Source: RGIG4097 sp964599875
GTDB lineage: Bacteria; Bacillota; Clostridia; Christensenellales; CAG-917
Direction: 5' to 3'
DNA length: 64,000 nt
NCBI GenBank assembly: GCA_964599875.1
Contig: CAZRHE010000001.1
Coordinates: forward strand, 68,822 to 132,821
Shown: piece after piece, positions 25,609 through 34,377 of the stretch
Numbering within the stretch: position 1 is the first letter of the stretch
Layout: each line of letters begins with the position of its first letter
Made by a program: the position numbers and the translations under genes
Notes under the pieces: model-generated
The model's input: only the letters and a program-made list of their open reading frames with translations
Databases searched by the model: none
What the model was told of the DNA's origin: nothing

Positions 25609-26967
25609 TTAATTTTCTTCGTACCAGCGTTTGATTTGTCCCCAATACACGTTGAGGTCGCGCTCGCTTTCGATAGAATCCAAAGCGTTTTTCATATCTT
25701 CCATGTAAAGCGACTTATAAGCCTTGTTTTCGTCAAGGGACAAGTATTCCGTCAGCGCAAGATAGTATTCCATGTTGAAAGTGTTGTACAGTTTGGTGTC
25801 TATACTCCCCCTTTCAAAGTTCATTTTCATATTGTTTCTTTCTTGGAAAGACGCGTACAGATATTCGTTTGCGCCGTCCTCTTCGAAATACTTTTTGACG
25901 AGGTACATATTGCGGAAAACGTACGCCTTGAAGAGTGCAAGAATACCTATGCCGTCGTTGCTGTTTCCGTCCGAAACGCCCTTTGCTTCCAAAATTTCGA
26001 TTTGAGCAATGGTTTTAAGTGCGTACTCTCTGCACTCGTTGACCCATTGATCTCTCTCCTCTTTTTTGACGAGCCCGTTTGCGTAGAGCATGCACGCAAA
26101 AGCGAGTTGTTCGTAAATAAACACCTTTGCCCAACTTGCGAAAATTCCGCCGTCCCCCATTTTGTCGAGATCGGCGTCGCAAGACCTGTGCGTAAGGAAA
26201 ATCCGCATAAAGTCGGCGTTTTTGATATAGTCGCGACCGGTTTCGGGGCTCACGGTTATACTCTGCGCCATATTGAGAAACGCTATGCTGATATTGACCG
26301 CAATTCCCAGTTCCTTCGAAAAACTCGTTTGGTGTTGTTTTTTGAACAAGGACAACTCTTCGCAAACTTCTTTTTCGTCCCCGAACATATGCGCCGCCTG
26401 CATATAAAACAGCACGTATTGCGCAAGTTCGTAGTCCGAGCATTTCGAGCCGAATTGAGAATAATGCGCGGTTATTTTGTCGTGAATGAGATATCTGTTG
26501 TCTATCAAATTCATCTTGTTTTCGCCGATCGCCATTTTTTGTCTGCTCAAAAAGTACGCGACTATGCCCTTTGCAAAATCCTCTTTTTCCTGCCCGTCGA
26601 TAGGCTCGACGAAAGCGTTGCTGAAATCGGACGGCAATTCGATGTGCTCGTCGCGGCGTTTGACGCAGTGCACCTTTTTGTTGCCGTAACTCGCAAGCAC
26701 GTATCCGAGTTCGAAGAAAGTATTATTGCTGATTGCGGAAATAACGTTGTTATTCTCCGCAATCCCGACTTTGTTTTGGAAAATGACTATTGCCTGATTG
26801 CAACTTTTCATTTGTTCCACGACGGTGTCGAGAACGAACGGGCTATCTGAATTGTTGTCGTAATTTCCGCCGACGAAGCACACGTATCCCTCTTTCACCA
26901 AGTATTCTTTCACGAGAATCGCGACTTCGTTTCCGCCGCTCCAAGCGATAAAAACCTTATCTTTCAT
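25609..26967 (-). CDS. TIR-like (PF10137-type) domain protein with a helical C-terminal region
   Basis: A 452-residue soluble protein. Residues 1-135 resemble the TIR-like nucleotide-binding domain of bacterial signalling and CBASS/Pycsar-type effectors: KVFIAWSGG at the start, QAIVIFQN near 58-65, the FFELGYVLA helix with Glu86 as candidate catalytic residue, and IELPSDF at 109-115. Residues 150-452 are predicted largely helical (TPR-like or sensor-like) and match nothing I know. GAGGAATT sets the start at 26967, 11 nt after the CAT-like gene. NAD cleavage is typical of related TIR domains; here it is inference. Confidence 0.7.
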   Translation of the reverse strand: MKDKVFIAWSGGNEVAILVKEYLVKEGYVCFVGGNYDNNSDSPFVLDTVVEQMKSCNQAIVIFQNKVGIAENNNVISAISNNTFFELGYVLASYGNKKVHCVKRRDEHIELPSDFSNAFVEPIDGQEKEDFAKGIVAYFLSRQKMAIGENKMNLIDNRYLIHDKITAHYSQFGSKCSDYELAQYVLFYMQAAHMFGDEKEVCEELSLFKKQHQTSFSKELGIAVNISIAFLNMAQSITVSPETGRDYIKNADFMRIFLTHRSCDADLDKMGDGGIFASWAKVFIYEQLAFACMLYANGLVKKEERDQWVNECREYALKTIAQIEILEAKGVSDGNSNDGIGILALFKAYVFRNMYLVKKYFEEDGANEYLYASFQERNNMKMNFERGSIDTKLYNTFNMEYYLALTEYLSLDENKAYKSLYMEDMKNALDSIESERDLNVYWGQIKRWYEEN

Positions 26968-26978
26968 AATTCCTCCCT

Positions 26979-27620
26979 TTATGCTTTGAATCCGTTGATT
27001 TTTTCTTCCATTTTCTTTATGACTTTGACGATATGCACCCCGTCCGCAAGTGCGTGATGCGCCGAGATATCGAAAGCGATATCGTATCTGCCGTCGTGCT
27101 CTACGTACTTGCCCCAAAACACACGCGGAATACTGCATTGGTCGGGGTCGTCGTAATTATACGGATTGGACATAGTGACTATATCTATCCAAGGAAGACA
27201 GGACACGTAAATCTTGTCCACTCCGCCGTCGTTGTCGAATTTATCCTTTGGCGCGCCGTTTTTGATTTCGTCGATTGCGATTCTGACGTTTTTGCAAAAC
27301 TCGTCGCAATCGTCCGTGATTTCGGTCAAACAAGTTTCGATGTTGTCGTCGTCGCGGATGACTATATAACTCGGATTTACCTTGTCGTAAAAAACGACTT
27401 TTCCGTCCAAAAGTCTATATCTGAATTCTTCCACCTCGTTCATACTCTTTGCCGCGACGTACAAAAAGGTTTCGAAAAAGGATTTATCGTTTTTCTTGCA
27501 ATATTCGACCAAATTCGTCACGTCGATGCGGGTCGTCGTCGAAAAAATCGGATTGGTGTATCTGATAAAATTCTCGTATTGAGGTTTTCTTTTCCATGTG
27601 CTGATATCTATAACTTTCAT
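26979..27620 (-). CDS. Chloramphenicol acetyltransferase-like protein
   Basis: A 213-residue member of the CAT fold, which transfers acetyl from acetyl-CoA to a hydroxyl. The catalytic histidine lies in SAHHALADGVH near residues 187-197 (HHxxxDG), and IDISTWKRKPQYENF at the N-terminus is the usual CAT opening. The central region (75-150) differs from true type A resistance enzymes, so it is best called CAT-like; it need not confer resistance. It overlaps the HAD gene by 4 nt and precedes the TIR-like gene by 11 nt. Confidence 0.85.
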   Translation of the reverse strand: MKVIDISTWKRKPQYENFIRYTNPIFSTTTRIDVTNLVEYCKKNDKSFFETFLYVAAKSMNEVEEFRYRLLDGKVVFYDKVNPSYIVIRDDDNIETCLTEITDDCDEFCKNVRIAIDEIKNGAPKDKFDNDGGVDKIYVSCLPWIDIVTMSNPYNYDDPDQCSIPRVFWGKYVEHDGRYDIAFDISAHHALADGVHIVKVIKKMEEKINGFKA

Positions 27621-28279
27621 ACTTCCTCCAAAACTCGAAGTATTTCGCTCAATTTACAAATTATTTTCGCATTCTTTTTGCAAAACTCGTCGGGCGCAAT
27701 CAAATCCACCGCCATAATCGGCAAAAATCCGCCCGCCGTCGCGCCTTGTATGCCGTTTATCGAATCCTCGACGACGCAACACTCGTCGGGACGCAAATTT
27801 AGTTTCTCTGCGGCAAGCAAGAATATATAAGGATCGGGTTTCGATTTCTCCCCCACTTCTTCGCCGAAAACTTCGGCGTCGAAAATCTCGTCTTCTTTCA
27901 AGTTTTTCACCCGAAACATTTTCTTCGCGCGCTCTCTTCGAGAAGACGTCGCAAGCGCGATTTTATATCCGTCCGCTTTGAGTGCGTTTATGGTTTTTTC
28001 AAATCCGTCGTTTACGTTGAAATCTCCGTTTTCGACGGATTCCTTGACGAAAGTCAACATATCGTTTCTATACGTCGCGACGTCGAGGTCGGGGAATGCT
28101 TCGCGCAGGTCTTTTCTTATAAGGTCTTCGCTTTTTCCGCAAGTGCTTTGCCTATATTCTTCGGTAAGCCCCAAGCCGTATTTCTCGTTTGCGTACGTGA
28201 AAGCCTTTTGCCACAGCCGCTCCGTGTCAAAAATAACCCCGTCCATATCGAATATAATCGCACGAATTTTATCTTTCAT
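27617..28279 (-). CDS. HAD-superfamily phosphatase (beta-phosphoglucomutase-like)
   Basis: A 220-residue HAD hydrolase. Motif I is DMDGVIFDTE (residues 11-20), motif II is in LATSSRR, motif III Lys in EKSKPDPYIF and motif IV VVEDSINGIQGA. The helical cap between residues 18 and 85 places it in subclass I with phosphoglucomutases and sugar-phosphate or nucleotide phosphatases. It is the first gene of the operon with the CAT-like and TIR-like genes, under the promoter element at 28342-28377. The substrate is unknown. Confidence 0.9.
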   Translation of the reverse strand: MKDKIRAIIFDMDGVIFDTERLWQKAFTYANEKYGLGLTEEYRQSTCGKSEDLIRKDLREAFPDLDVATYRNDMLTFVKESVENGDFNVNDGFEKTINALKADGYKIALATSSRRERAKKMFRVKNLKEDEIFDAEVFGEEVGEKSKPDPYIFLLAAEKLNLRPDECCVVEDSINGIQGATAGGFLPIMAVDLIAPDEFCKKNAKIICKLSEILRVLEEV

Positions 28280-28341
28280 TTTCCCTGACGCATTCTTTTA
28301 TCGGTTATAATATAGTAATAACTATATATTGTTTATCCATA

Positions 28342-28377
28342 ACGTATTGTATCTTATAAACCGCCTTAATGCAAGAC
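28342..28377 (-). promoter_or_regulatory. repeated promoter element, copy 2 (HAD/CAT/TIR operon)
   Basis: On the minus strand TTGCAT (28369-28374), 17 nt, TACAAT (28346-28351), about 65 nt upstream of the HAD gene. It is nearly identical to copy 1 at 25568-25603, including most of the spacer. Confidence 0.65.
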
Positions 28378-28514
28378 GTTTCTTTCGTTTTATGCCCGAA
28401 AATTATTATTTTTTCAAAGGAAATCGCCGCCTTATTCACTCGATAACGTTCGTTACTTGAAACAAAACGAGATATCGCGCGCCGCCGCAATCGCACGCCG
28501 TGCACGAAAAATGA

Positions 28515-28553
28515 AAACGAGGAGCAACCCGTAGGTCGCAACCTCGTTCTCAT
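28515..28553 (-). terminator. terminator of the DUF2130 operon
   Basis: AACGAGG...CCTCGTT extended by GCGACC/GGTTGC gives a long hairpin; the minus strand continues TTTTCATTTTT. Confidence 0.8.
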
Positions 28554-28586
28554 TATACAAAGGAGCCGTATCGTCTATATTTTATC

Positions 28587-28919
28587 TTAGTCTTCCGCGC
28601 TGTCTGCGACTGCGGAAAAACTGATTTTTTCGTTGCCGTTTTCGTATTCCACTTTACCCTCGTTGTCTTCGGTCGGGAACAAATATTCTACACTGACGTC
28701 GTCGCCGTCGTCTTCTTCCACTATTTCATCGTCTTCTTCGATATTGGACTCGAGATAAAAACTTGCGTGAAATCCTATCGTTTCCGCATAAAAAGCGGCT
28801 TGGTCGAGAGTTATCGCCCCGTCAGAACACATTTTCAGCATCAATTTTGCTATTCTCGTTCTGCTTACGCCGTGGTCTTTGAGTTCTTTCAGCATTTTTT
28901 CCAATGATTCGTCCGTCAT
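28587..28919 (-). CDS. Small acidic hypothetical protein
   Basis: A 110-residue protein that I do not recognise. Residues 1-45 read as a helix-turn-helix-like segment (LKDHGVSRTRIAKLMLKMC), while residues 60-110 are strongly acidic (EEDDEIVEEDDGDD). The start at 28919 follows GAGGAGG, and the gene begins 1 nt after the DUF2130 stop, so the two are translationally coupled. It might be a partner or regulator of the DUF2130 protein. Confidence 0.7.
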   Translation of the reverse strand: MTDESLEKMLKELKDHGVSRTRIAKLMLKMCSDGAITLDQAAFYAETIGFHASFYLESNIEEDDEIVEEDDGDDVSVEYLFPTEDNEGKVEYENGNEKISFSAVADSAED

Positions 28920-28920
28920 A

Positions 28921-30180
28921 TTATTCCTCCTCGTCGTCGATATTTTCGACTGTTTTTTCAACTTGTCCGATGATTACGTCGTCTTCCTCGTCTTGCGCTT
29001 CTTGTGCAGAGGCAAACAATGCTTTCATGGTTCCGTTTCCGCGCGTGAGTTTTTTCACCGAGAGCGCGTCGAGTTTGTTTTCCGCCGCCCCCAAATGCTT
29101 TATCGTCTTGCGCAAATCTTCTTTCGTCTTTTCAAGATAATCGATGACTTTGTCGATTTTGTCGATTGCGTCCTCGAAACACTTATCCGCACTCACGACG
29201 CTTTTTGCGAATTTGTTTTTGATTTCGTCCACTTTACTCTGGAAATTCGTGACGTCGATTTCCTGCTGTCTGGCAAGTTCAAGGTCCTGTTTATACTTCA
29301 ACGAATTCATCGCGGCGTTTCTCAAAAGCGAAATCACGGTGATGAAGAATTGCGGTCTTATGACGTACATTTTTTCATACTTGTACGACACGTCCACTAT
29401 CCCGACGTTATATAGTTCGCTATCCGGCTCGAGCATGGACACGAGGATTGCGTATTCGCACTTCTTTTCCTTTCTGTCCTTGTCGAGTTCTGCGAAAAAT
29501 TGTTCGTTTTTGTGCTTTTTGGAGCCCGAATCCGTTTCGTTTTTCATCTCGAACATTATGGACAAAATTTCAGTCTTTCCGTCCTCTGCGAATTCGCGAT
29601 ACACGTAATCCCCTTTACTTCCGCTTTTCGCATCGTTATCCTTGTCGAAATATGCGTTGGGGAATGCAAGCGCGCGGATTTCGTTGAATTTGCTTTCGCA
29701 ATGCTGTTCAAGGGATTCGCCCACCATTTTCGTAGACAATTTCGCCTTGTAGTCCTTGTAATAATCGATAGTTTCGTCTTTTGCGTCGAGGTCTTTTTTG
29801 TGCTGTGCGACGAGCATATCGATTTCGTTTTTGTGTTTCTCTTTGTCCGACTGCATAGCGGTTTTGAGTTCGAAAATCTTCTTATCCTTATCCGCAATCG
29901 CTTTCTCGATTTGCAACGCCGTATTTTCGTCCTTTCCTTCGAGTTCCGCTTTTAGGCGTGCGATGACCTCGTCTTTTTCCGCGATGGCTTTATTCTTCTC
30001 CGCATCCGCTTTCATCAAGGCGATAGTTTCGTTTTTCTTCGCGGTTTCTTCCATTCTCTCTACTTCCTTTTCGAGTGCCGCGTTGAATTCTTTGTTTCTT
30101 ACTTGTTCTACTAAACTTGCGTATTCGTTTTCGTCCACCGAAAACACGGTTCCGCATTTAGGGCATTTGATTTCTTCCAT
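28921..30180 (-). CDS. DUF2130 protein with zinc ribbon and long coiled coil
   Basis: A 419-residue cytosolic protein. Residues 1-12 hold a half zinc ribbon (EIKCPKCGTVF). Residues 25-150 form a long charged coiled coil. Residues 160-310 are the DUF2130 domain, with QHCESKFNEIRALAFPNAYF, the GDYVYRE motif, and EMKNE, a layout reminiscent of restriction-endonuclease-like folds. The C-terminus is coiled and acidic. The start at 30180 is set by GGAAAGG; a longer frame to 30231 has no better site. DUF2130 proteins have no established function. Confidence 0.88.
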   Translation of the reverse strand: MEEIKCPKCGTVFSVDENEYASLVEQVRNKEFNAALEKEVERMEETAKKNETIALMKADAEKNKAIAEKDEVIARLKAELEGKDENTALQIEKAIADKDKKIFELKTAMQSDKEKHKNEIDMLVAQHKKDLDAKDETIDYYKDYKAKLSTKMVGESLEQHCESKFNEIRALAFPNAYFDKDNDAKSGSKGDYVYREFAEDGKTEILSIMFEMKNETDSGSKKHKNEQFFAELDKDRKEKKCEYAILVSMLEPDSELYNVGIVDVSYKYEKMYVIRPQFFITVISLLRNAAMNSLKYKQDLELARQQEIDVTNFQSKVDEIKNKFAKSVVSADKCFEDAIDKIDKVIDYLEKTKEDLRKTIKHLGAAENKLDALSVKKLTRGNGTMKALFASAQEAQDEEDDVIIGQVEKTVENIDDEEE

Positions 30181-30233
30181 GATTTTTTCCTTTCCTTTTA
30201 GTTTTTGACCGGTCCGTTTTTTGTTTGCCACAA

Positions 30234-30262
30234 ATAATACGGAAACGGAATCGAAATGTCAA
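30234..30262 (-). promoter_or_regulatory. promoter of the DUF2130 operon
   Basis: TTGACA (30257-30262), 17 nt, TATTAT (30234-30239) on the minus strand, 54 nt before the DUF2130 start. Confidence 0.75.
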
Positions 30263-30339
30263 TAGGGGTTTCCGAAAATTTGCTCGTTTTTGCCGCTGTT
30301 TTTTGTTTACAAGTGCATTATAACAGCCTTGCGTTACAA

Positions 30340-30367
30340 AAAAATACCCCTTCATAGGGGTAAAACG
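30340..30367 (-). terminator. hairpin with U-run downstream of the hypA terminator
   Basis: ACCCC and GGGGT form a stem, and the minus strand continues TATTTTTTTG. It is a second, back-up terminator about 100 nt beyond that at 30462-30490. Confidence 0.6.
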
Positions 30368-30461
30368 CACTTTTTTTTGAAAAAGTTTTTCTTTCGCAAA
30401 TTTTCCAAAAAAATTTTTTTCTACGTCGAATTTTCGGGCGAAAAAACGCGCTCTTATAAAA

Positions 30462-30490
30462 ATAGCGGCGCACTTTTTCGTGCGCCGCCT
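30462..30490 (-). terminator. terminator of the hypB-hypB-flavoprotein-hypA operon
   Basis: GCGGCGCAC (30465-30473) pairs with GTGCGCCGC (30480-30488); the minus strand continues TATTTTTAT. Confidence 0.85.
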
Positions 30491-30494
30491 CAAT

Positions 30495-30839
30495 TCATTC
30501 TACGAGGATTTCTTTGATTTTGACCTCGTTTCCGCGAAGAAGATAGGTCTTTTCGCTCTTGCAATAAGGACATATCTTGCCGTGCTCGACGGTGGGATAC
30601 TCTCCCCCGCAATCCTCGCAATAAGTCACCGCGGGGATCGTTTGGATTTCGAGTTCGCATCCTTTGAGCACGTCCGTGCGGTTTGCGTTCCAGTTCCAGC
30701 AATCGACGAGTTGGTCGTTGACGACGGTGGAAACCTCTCCTATCCTCATGACGACTTTTGCGATTTTGGACACGTCGTTTTGTTTTGCGACGTCTTTTAC
30801 TATATCCGCAATGTGGAACACCACTCCTAATTCGTGCAT
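30495..30839 (-). CDS. hypA: HypA, nickel metallochaperone for hydrogenase maturation
   Basis: A 114-residue HypA. The N-terminal MHELG provides the His2 nickel site, and the zinc ribbon is CEDC (near 74-77) and CPYC (near 90-93). HypA passes nickel to the large subunit of [NiFe]-hydrogenases, working with the GTPase HypB. It is the last gene of the operon, 6 nt after the flavoprotein, with a weak SD. No hydrogenase structural gene lies in the window. Confidence 0.95.
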   Translation of the reverse strand: MHELGVVFHIADIVKDVAKQNDVSKIAKVVMRIGEVSTVVNDQLVDCWNWNANRTDVLKGCELEIQTIPAVTYCEDCGGEYPTVEHGKICPYCKSEKTYLLRGNEVKIKEILVE

Positions 30840-30845
30840 ATGCTC

Positions 30846-33704
30846 TTACTTACCTTCTTTTTTTGCTTTTTTGACTTGTTTTTTGTATTCTTTGTGTTTC
30901 TTTTGGGACGCTTTTTCTTCCTCGGTCTTTTTGCCGAAAACAATCTTCATGCCGCGCTTAATCGCATACGGAAGGATCGCTTTGAACTTGTCCTCACTGC
31001 GAACCATAGTAGAACATTCGGGATGTTCTCTGTGGAGGTGAATCGCGTCGAAATCGCACTTCGTGGTGCAGATACCGCAACCGATACATTTGTTTTCGTC
31101 GACGACGCTTGCGCCGCAACCGAGGCAACGGGACGCTTCGATTTTGACTTGTTCTTCGGTGAGAGTGCCGTGGAGATCTCTAAAGGAGAATTTATCTCCT
31201 TCGAGTTCTTTTGCCTCTTGTCTGCCCGCGGTGTCGTAACTGTCGATGACGAGGTTGTCCTTGTCGAGTTCGATGAATTGACGACGATTTCTGCCGATGG
31301 TCATGCTTGTGCCGGGTTGTACGAACCGATGGAGGGATACCGCCGCGTTCTTGCCTGCTTCGATTGCGTCGATTGCGAATTTAGGTCCGCTGTACACGTC
31401 GCCGCCAACGAAGATATCGGGTTCTGCGGTTTGATAAGTGAGGGAATCCGCGACGGGATAATTGCCGTGATGGAATTCCACTTTCGTGCCTTTAAGGAGA
31501 TCTCCCCAAACGACGGATTGACCGATTGCGAAGATAACGTTTTCCGCATCCACGGTGATAACGTCGTTTTCGTCGTACTTCGGATTGAATCTCTTGTTTG
31601 CGTCGATTACGCTGACGCATTTCTTGAACACGACTGCTTTAACTTTGCCGTTTTCGTCCTTGACGATTTCCTTGGAACCCCAACCGTTGTTGATTTCGAT
31701 TCCGTCGCCGAGGGTTTCTTCGATTTCGAGTTTGCTTGCAGGCATGGTGTCGCGGGATTCGAGAGAATACATTGCGACGCTTTCGCTACCAAGACGAATT
31801 GCGGTGCGCGCACAGTCTACCGCGACGTTGCCGCCACCGATGACTACGGTCTTGCCGCTCATCTTTCTATCGTGATTTTCGGTTGCGTCGTGGAGGAAAG
31901 ATACCGCCATATCCGTGCCGATTGCGTCCTCTCCGACGATTCCGGGGAGTCTGCCGCCTTGGCAACCGATTGCGATATAGAACGCCTTGTAACCTTGTTC
32001 GCGGAGTTCGCTTATGGTGACGTCTTTGCCGACTTCTACGCCGCACTTGAATTCGACGCCGAGTTCGCGAAGAACGTCGATTTCCGCGTCGATGACGTCC
32101 TTTTCGAGTTTATAAGACGGGATTCCGTAGGTGAGCATGCCGCCGAGTTTTTCGTTCTTTTCAAAAACGGTAGGCTTGTAACCTTTGGTCGCAAGATAGT
32201 ATGCGCAACTGAGTCCCGCGGGGCCTGCGCCGACGATTGCGATTTTCTCGCTCCATTGCTTGTCGACGTTGGACGGAATGACGATTTCGGGGATATATCT
32301 GGTTTCCGCGTGAAGGTCTTGTTCCGCGATGAACTTCTTGATATCGTCGATTGCGACCGCCTCGTCCACCTTGCCTCTGGTGCACGCGATTTCGCAACGC
32401 TTGTTGCAAACGCGACCGCAGATTGCGGGGAACGGATTGTCCTTTTTGATGAGTGCGAGTGCTTCTCTATACTTGCCTTCTTTCGCCTTTCTTATGTAGC
32501 CTTGAACCGCTATGTGTGCAGGGCAAGCGACTTTACAGGGGGACGTGCCCGTATCGTAGCAGTTGATACGGTTGTTATCTCTGTAATCCTCGTCCCACTT
32601 ATCTTCGCCCCAACTGAGATTGTCGGGAAGTTCGTGTTTGGGATATTTGACTTCGCCTTGCTTGGTGCAGAGTTTTTGACCGAGTTTGACCGCGCCCGCG
32701 GGGCAAAATTCCACGCATTTTCCGCACGCCACGCATTTATCTTTTTCAACTTTGGCAACGTACGCGCTTCTGGACATGTTGGGAGTGTTGAAAAGTTGGG
32801 ACGTTCTCAACGCGTTGCAGATATTGACGTTGCAGTTGCAGATTGCGAAAATCTTGTTTTGTCCGTCGATATTGGTGATTTGGTGCACGAAACCGTTCGC
32901 TTCTGCGTTGCGAAGGATTTGCATTGCCTCTTCGTAGGTTATGGAGCGACCTTTGCCCGTTTCCGCGCAGTAGTCCGCCATATCGCCTATGCCGATACAC
33001 CACTCTTCGCAACTGTCGCCGCAACCCTCGCCGAGTTTGGAACGACCGTAACGGCAGGAGCAAATGCCGACGCCGAGGTGTCCTTCATACTTCTTAAGCC
33101 AATAGGATATGTGTTCGATATCGATAGTGCCGTTTTCCATCTCGATTGCCTTCTCGACGGGGATGACGTGCATACCGATTCCCGCGCCTCCGGGAGGAAC
33201 CATAGGAGTGACCATGGTGAGAGGGAGATAAGTCATGCGCTCGAAGAACATGGCAAGTTCGGGATGCTCGTCGAGTTGTCTTTTTATCATGTTCGTGAAT
33301 TCCGCGGAGCCGGGGACGAACATCGGGAGGACGTAACGGCGTTCTCTCTTCGCTCCGGGGATGGGACCGTTGTCGTTGTAATTGTCGCCGTAGTCGTATT
33401 CGAGGATACCAATATTGCTCATTTCGGTGAGCAATTCTTGAAGTTTCTCGGGTTTTATATCGGGATTGAGAGCCTTCATTTCCTCAAACGTGTAGTGATG
33501 ACGGACTTTCATCGTAAGAGCGACGTCCGCCATTTCTTCGGTTATGACGCAAGCAAGTCCCCAATATTCGGGGTCGTTTGCGGTCACACCGAGAATTTTG
33601 TGGTCGACGCAGTCGGTGATTTTTCTTGCCAATTTGAGAATCTTTTCGTTGGGATTCGGATCGCCCATGTATTTGGGGACGAACGCTTTACTCATCTCAG
33701 CCAT
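30846..33704 (-). CDS. Fe-S flavoprotein oxidoreductase (GltD/NfnB-like) with an extra N-terminal region
   Basis: A 952-residue cytosolic electron-transfer enzyme. Residues 1-300 are a family-specific region with cysteine motifs (CSCRYG 215-220, CGD-CEEWC 228-236, CNCNVNIC 290-297). A 2[4Fe-4S]-type motif follows at 324-334 (CVACGKCVEFC). Residues 390-470 are the GltD-type Fe-S domain, 488-520 the FAD site (VGAGPAG at 491-497), 620-640 the NAD(P)H site (VIGGGNVAVD), and 860-885 a ferredoxin-like motif (CLGCG, CIGCGICTTKC). The tail is lysine-rich. It overlaps the downstream hypB by 8 nt. The electron partners are unknown; by context it may exchange electrons with a hydrogenase encoded elsewhere. 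Confidence 0.88.
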   Translation of the reverse strand: MAEMSKAFVPKYMGDPNPNEKILKLARKITDCVDHKILGVTANDPEYWGLACVITEEMADVALTMKVRHHYTFEEMKALNPDIKPEKLQELLTEMSNIGILEYDYGDNYNDNGPIPGAKRERRYVLPMFVPGSAEFTNMIKRQLDEHPELAMFFERMTYLPLTMVTPMVPPGGAGIGMHVIPVEKAIEMENGTIDIEHISYWLKKYEGHLGVGICSCRYGRSKLGEGCGDSCEEWCIGIGDMADYCAETGKGRSITYEEAMQILRNAEANGFVHQITNIDGQNKIFAICNCNVNICNALRTSQLFNTPNMSRSAYVAKVEKDKCVACGKCVEFCPAGAVKLGQKLCTKQGEVKYPKHELPDNLSWGEDKWDEDYRDNNRINCYDTGTSPCKVACPAHIAVQGYIRKAKEGKYREALALIKKDNPFPAICGRVCNKRCEIACTRGKVDEAVAIDDIKKFIAEQDLHAETRYIPEIVIPSNVDKQWSEKIAIVGAGPAGLSCAYYLATKGYKPTVFEKNEKLGGMLTYGIPSYKLEKDVIDAEIDVLRELGVEFKCGVEVGKDVTISELREQGYKAFYIAIGCQGGRLPGIVGEDAIGTDMAVSFLHDATENHDRKMSGKTVVIGGGNVAVDCARTAIRLGSESVAMYSLESRDTMPASKLEIEETLGDGIEINNGWGSKEIVKDENGKVKAVVFKKCVSVIDANKRFNPKYDENDVITVDAENVIFAIGQSVVWGDLLKGTKVEFHHGNYPVADSLTYQTAEPDIFVGGDVYSGPKFAIDAIEAGKNAAVSLHRFVQPGTSMTIGRNRRQFIELDKDNLVIDSYDTAGRQEAKELEGDKFSFRDLHGTLTEEQVKIEASRCLGCGASVVDENKCIGCGICTTKCDFDAIHLHREHPECSTMVRSEDKFKAILPYAIKRGMKIVFGKKTEEEKASQKKHKEYKKQVKKAKKEGK

Positions 33705-34377
33705 TGTACTTTTCTCCTTGTTGATAAAAATTGATTTGTTTTTTTATTTCGTTTTCAAGCGCGGCAATTCCCTCTCCCGTCTTTGCGCTTACGGGGAAAA
33801 CGCGCGCGTTTTTATTGAGATTTAACACCCTTTCGCAGAACTTGTCCTCGTCGAAATCGAAAACTTCCGCAACGTCTATTTTCGTGAGTGCGACTATATC
33901 GCATTTTTCGAACATAAGCGGATATTTGAGCGGCTTATCATCCCCCTCGGGAATGGACAACAGCATCATATTGAAGTGCGCGCCCGTATCGAATTCCGCA
34001 GGACATACGAGATTTCCTATGTTTTCAAGGACGATTAGGTCGGATTCGGGAAATTCCGCCCGCGTCAGCGCATCCGCCGTCATAGTCGCGTCTATATGGC
34101 ACAGTCCGCCGTTGTGAATTTGCACGCTGTCCACCCCCGTTGCGTCCGCTATGCGTTTTGCGTCGAGGTCGGTTTCTATATCCACGTCCATCGCAACGAT
34201 TTTGAGGTCTGATTTCAAGTCGTTTATGAGCCTTGTAAGAAGCGTAGTCTTGCCGCTCCCCGGCGACGACATGACGTTCATCATGACCGTGCCGCGAGAA
34301 GTCAGGCTCCGGCGCAACTCCTCCGCCACTCTGTCGTTAGGCGCAAACACGCTTTCTTTCACGGATATTACTTTCAT
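33697..34377 (-). CDS. hypB: HypB GTPase, copy 2
   Basis: A 226-residue SIMIBI GTPase for nickel insertion. The P-loop is SSPGSGKTTL near 37-46, the metal site Cys-His is in GGLCHID and the second Cys in VCPAEFDTGAH; the guanine motif TKID follows. It has no His-rich nickel-storage N-terminus. It overlaps hypB copy 1 by 4 nt (ATGA) and the flavoprotein by 8 nt. The two copies differ at many positions, so they are old paralogues and not a recent duplication. Confidence 0.92.
   Translation of the reverse strand: MKVISVKESVFAPNDRVAEELRRSLTSRGTVMMNVMSSPGSGKTTLLTRLINDLKSDLKIVAMDVDIETDLDAKRIADATGVDSVQIHNGGLCHIDATMTADALTRAEFPESDLIVLENIGNLVCPAEFDTGAHFNMMLLSIPEGDDKPLKYPLMFEKCDIVALTKIDVAEVFDFDEDKFCERVLNLNKNARVFPVSAKTGEGIAALENEIKKQINFYQQGEKYNG

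Larger units (their letters stand above)
28280..28586. other. intergenic region with promoter and terminator
   Basis: About 300 nt separating the HAD operon start from the upstream DUF2130 unit. It holds the repeated promoter element (28342-28377) and the terminator at 28515-28553; I see no gene. Confidence 0.6.

Noticed and set aside
26979..27620. Chloramphenicol resistance gene
   Set aside because: The fold and HHxxxDG motif are present, but the central substrate region is unlike resistance enzymes, and the operon context does not suggest antibiotic resistance.
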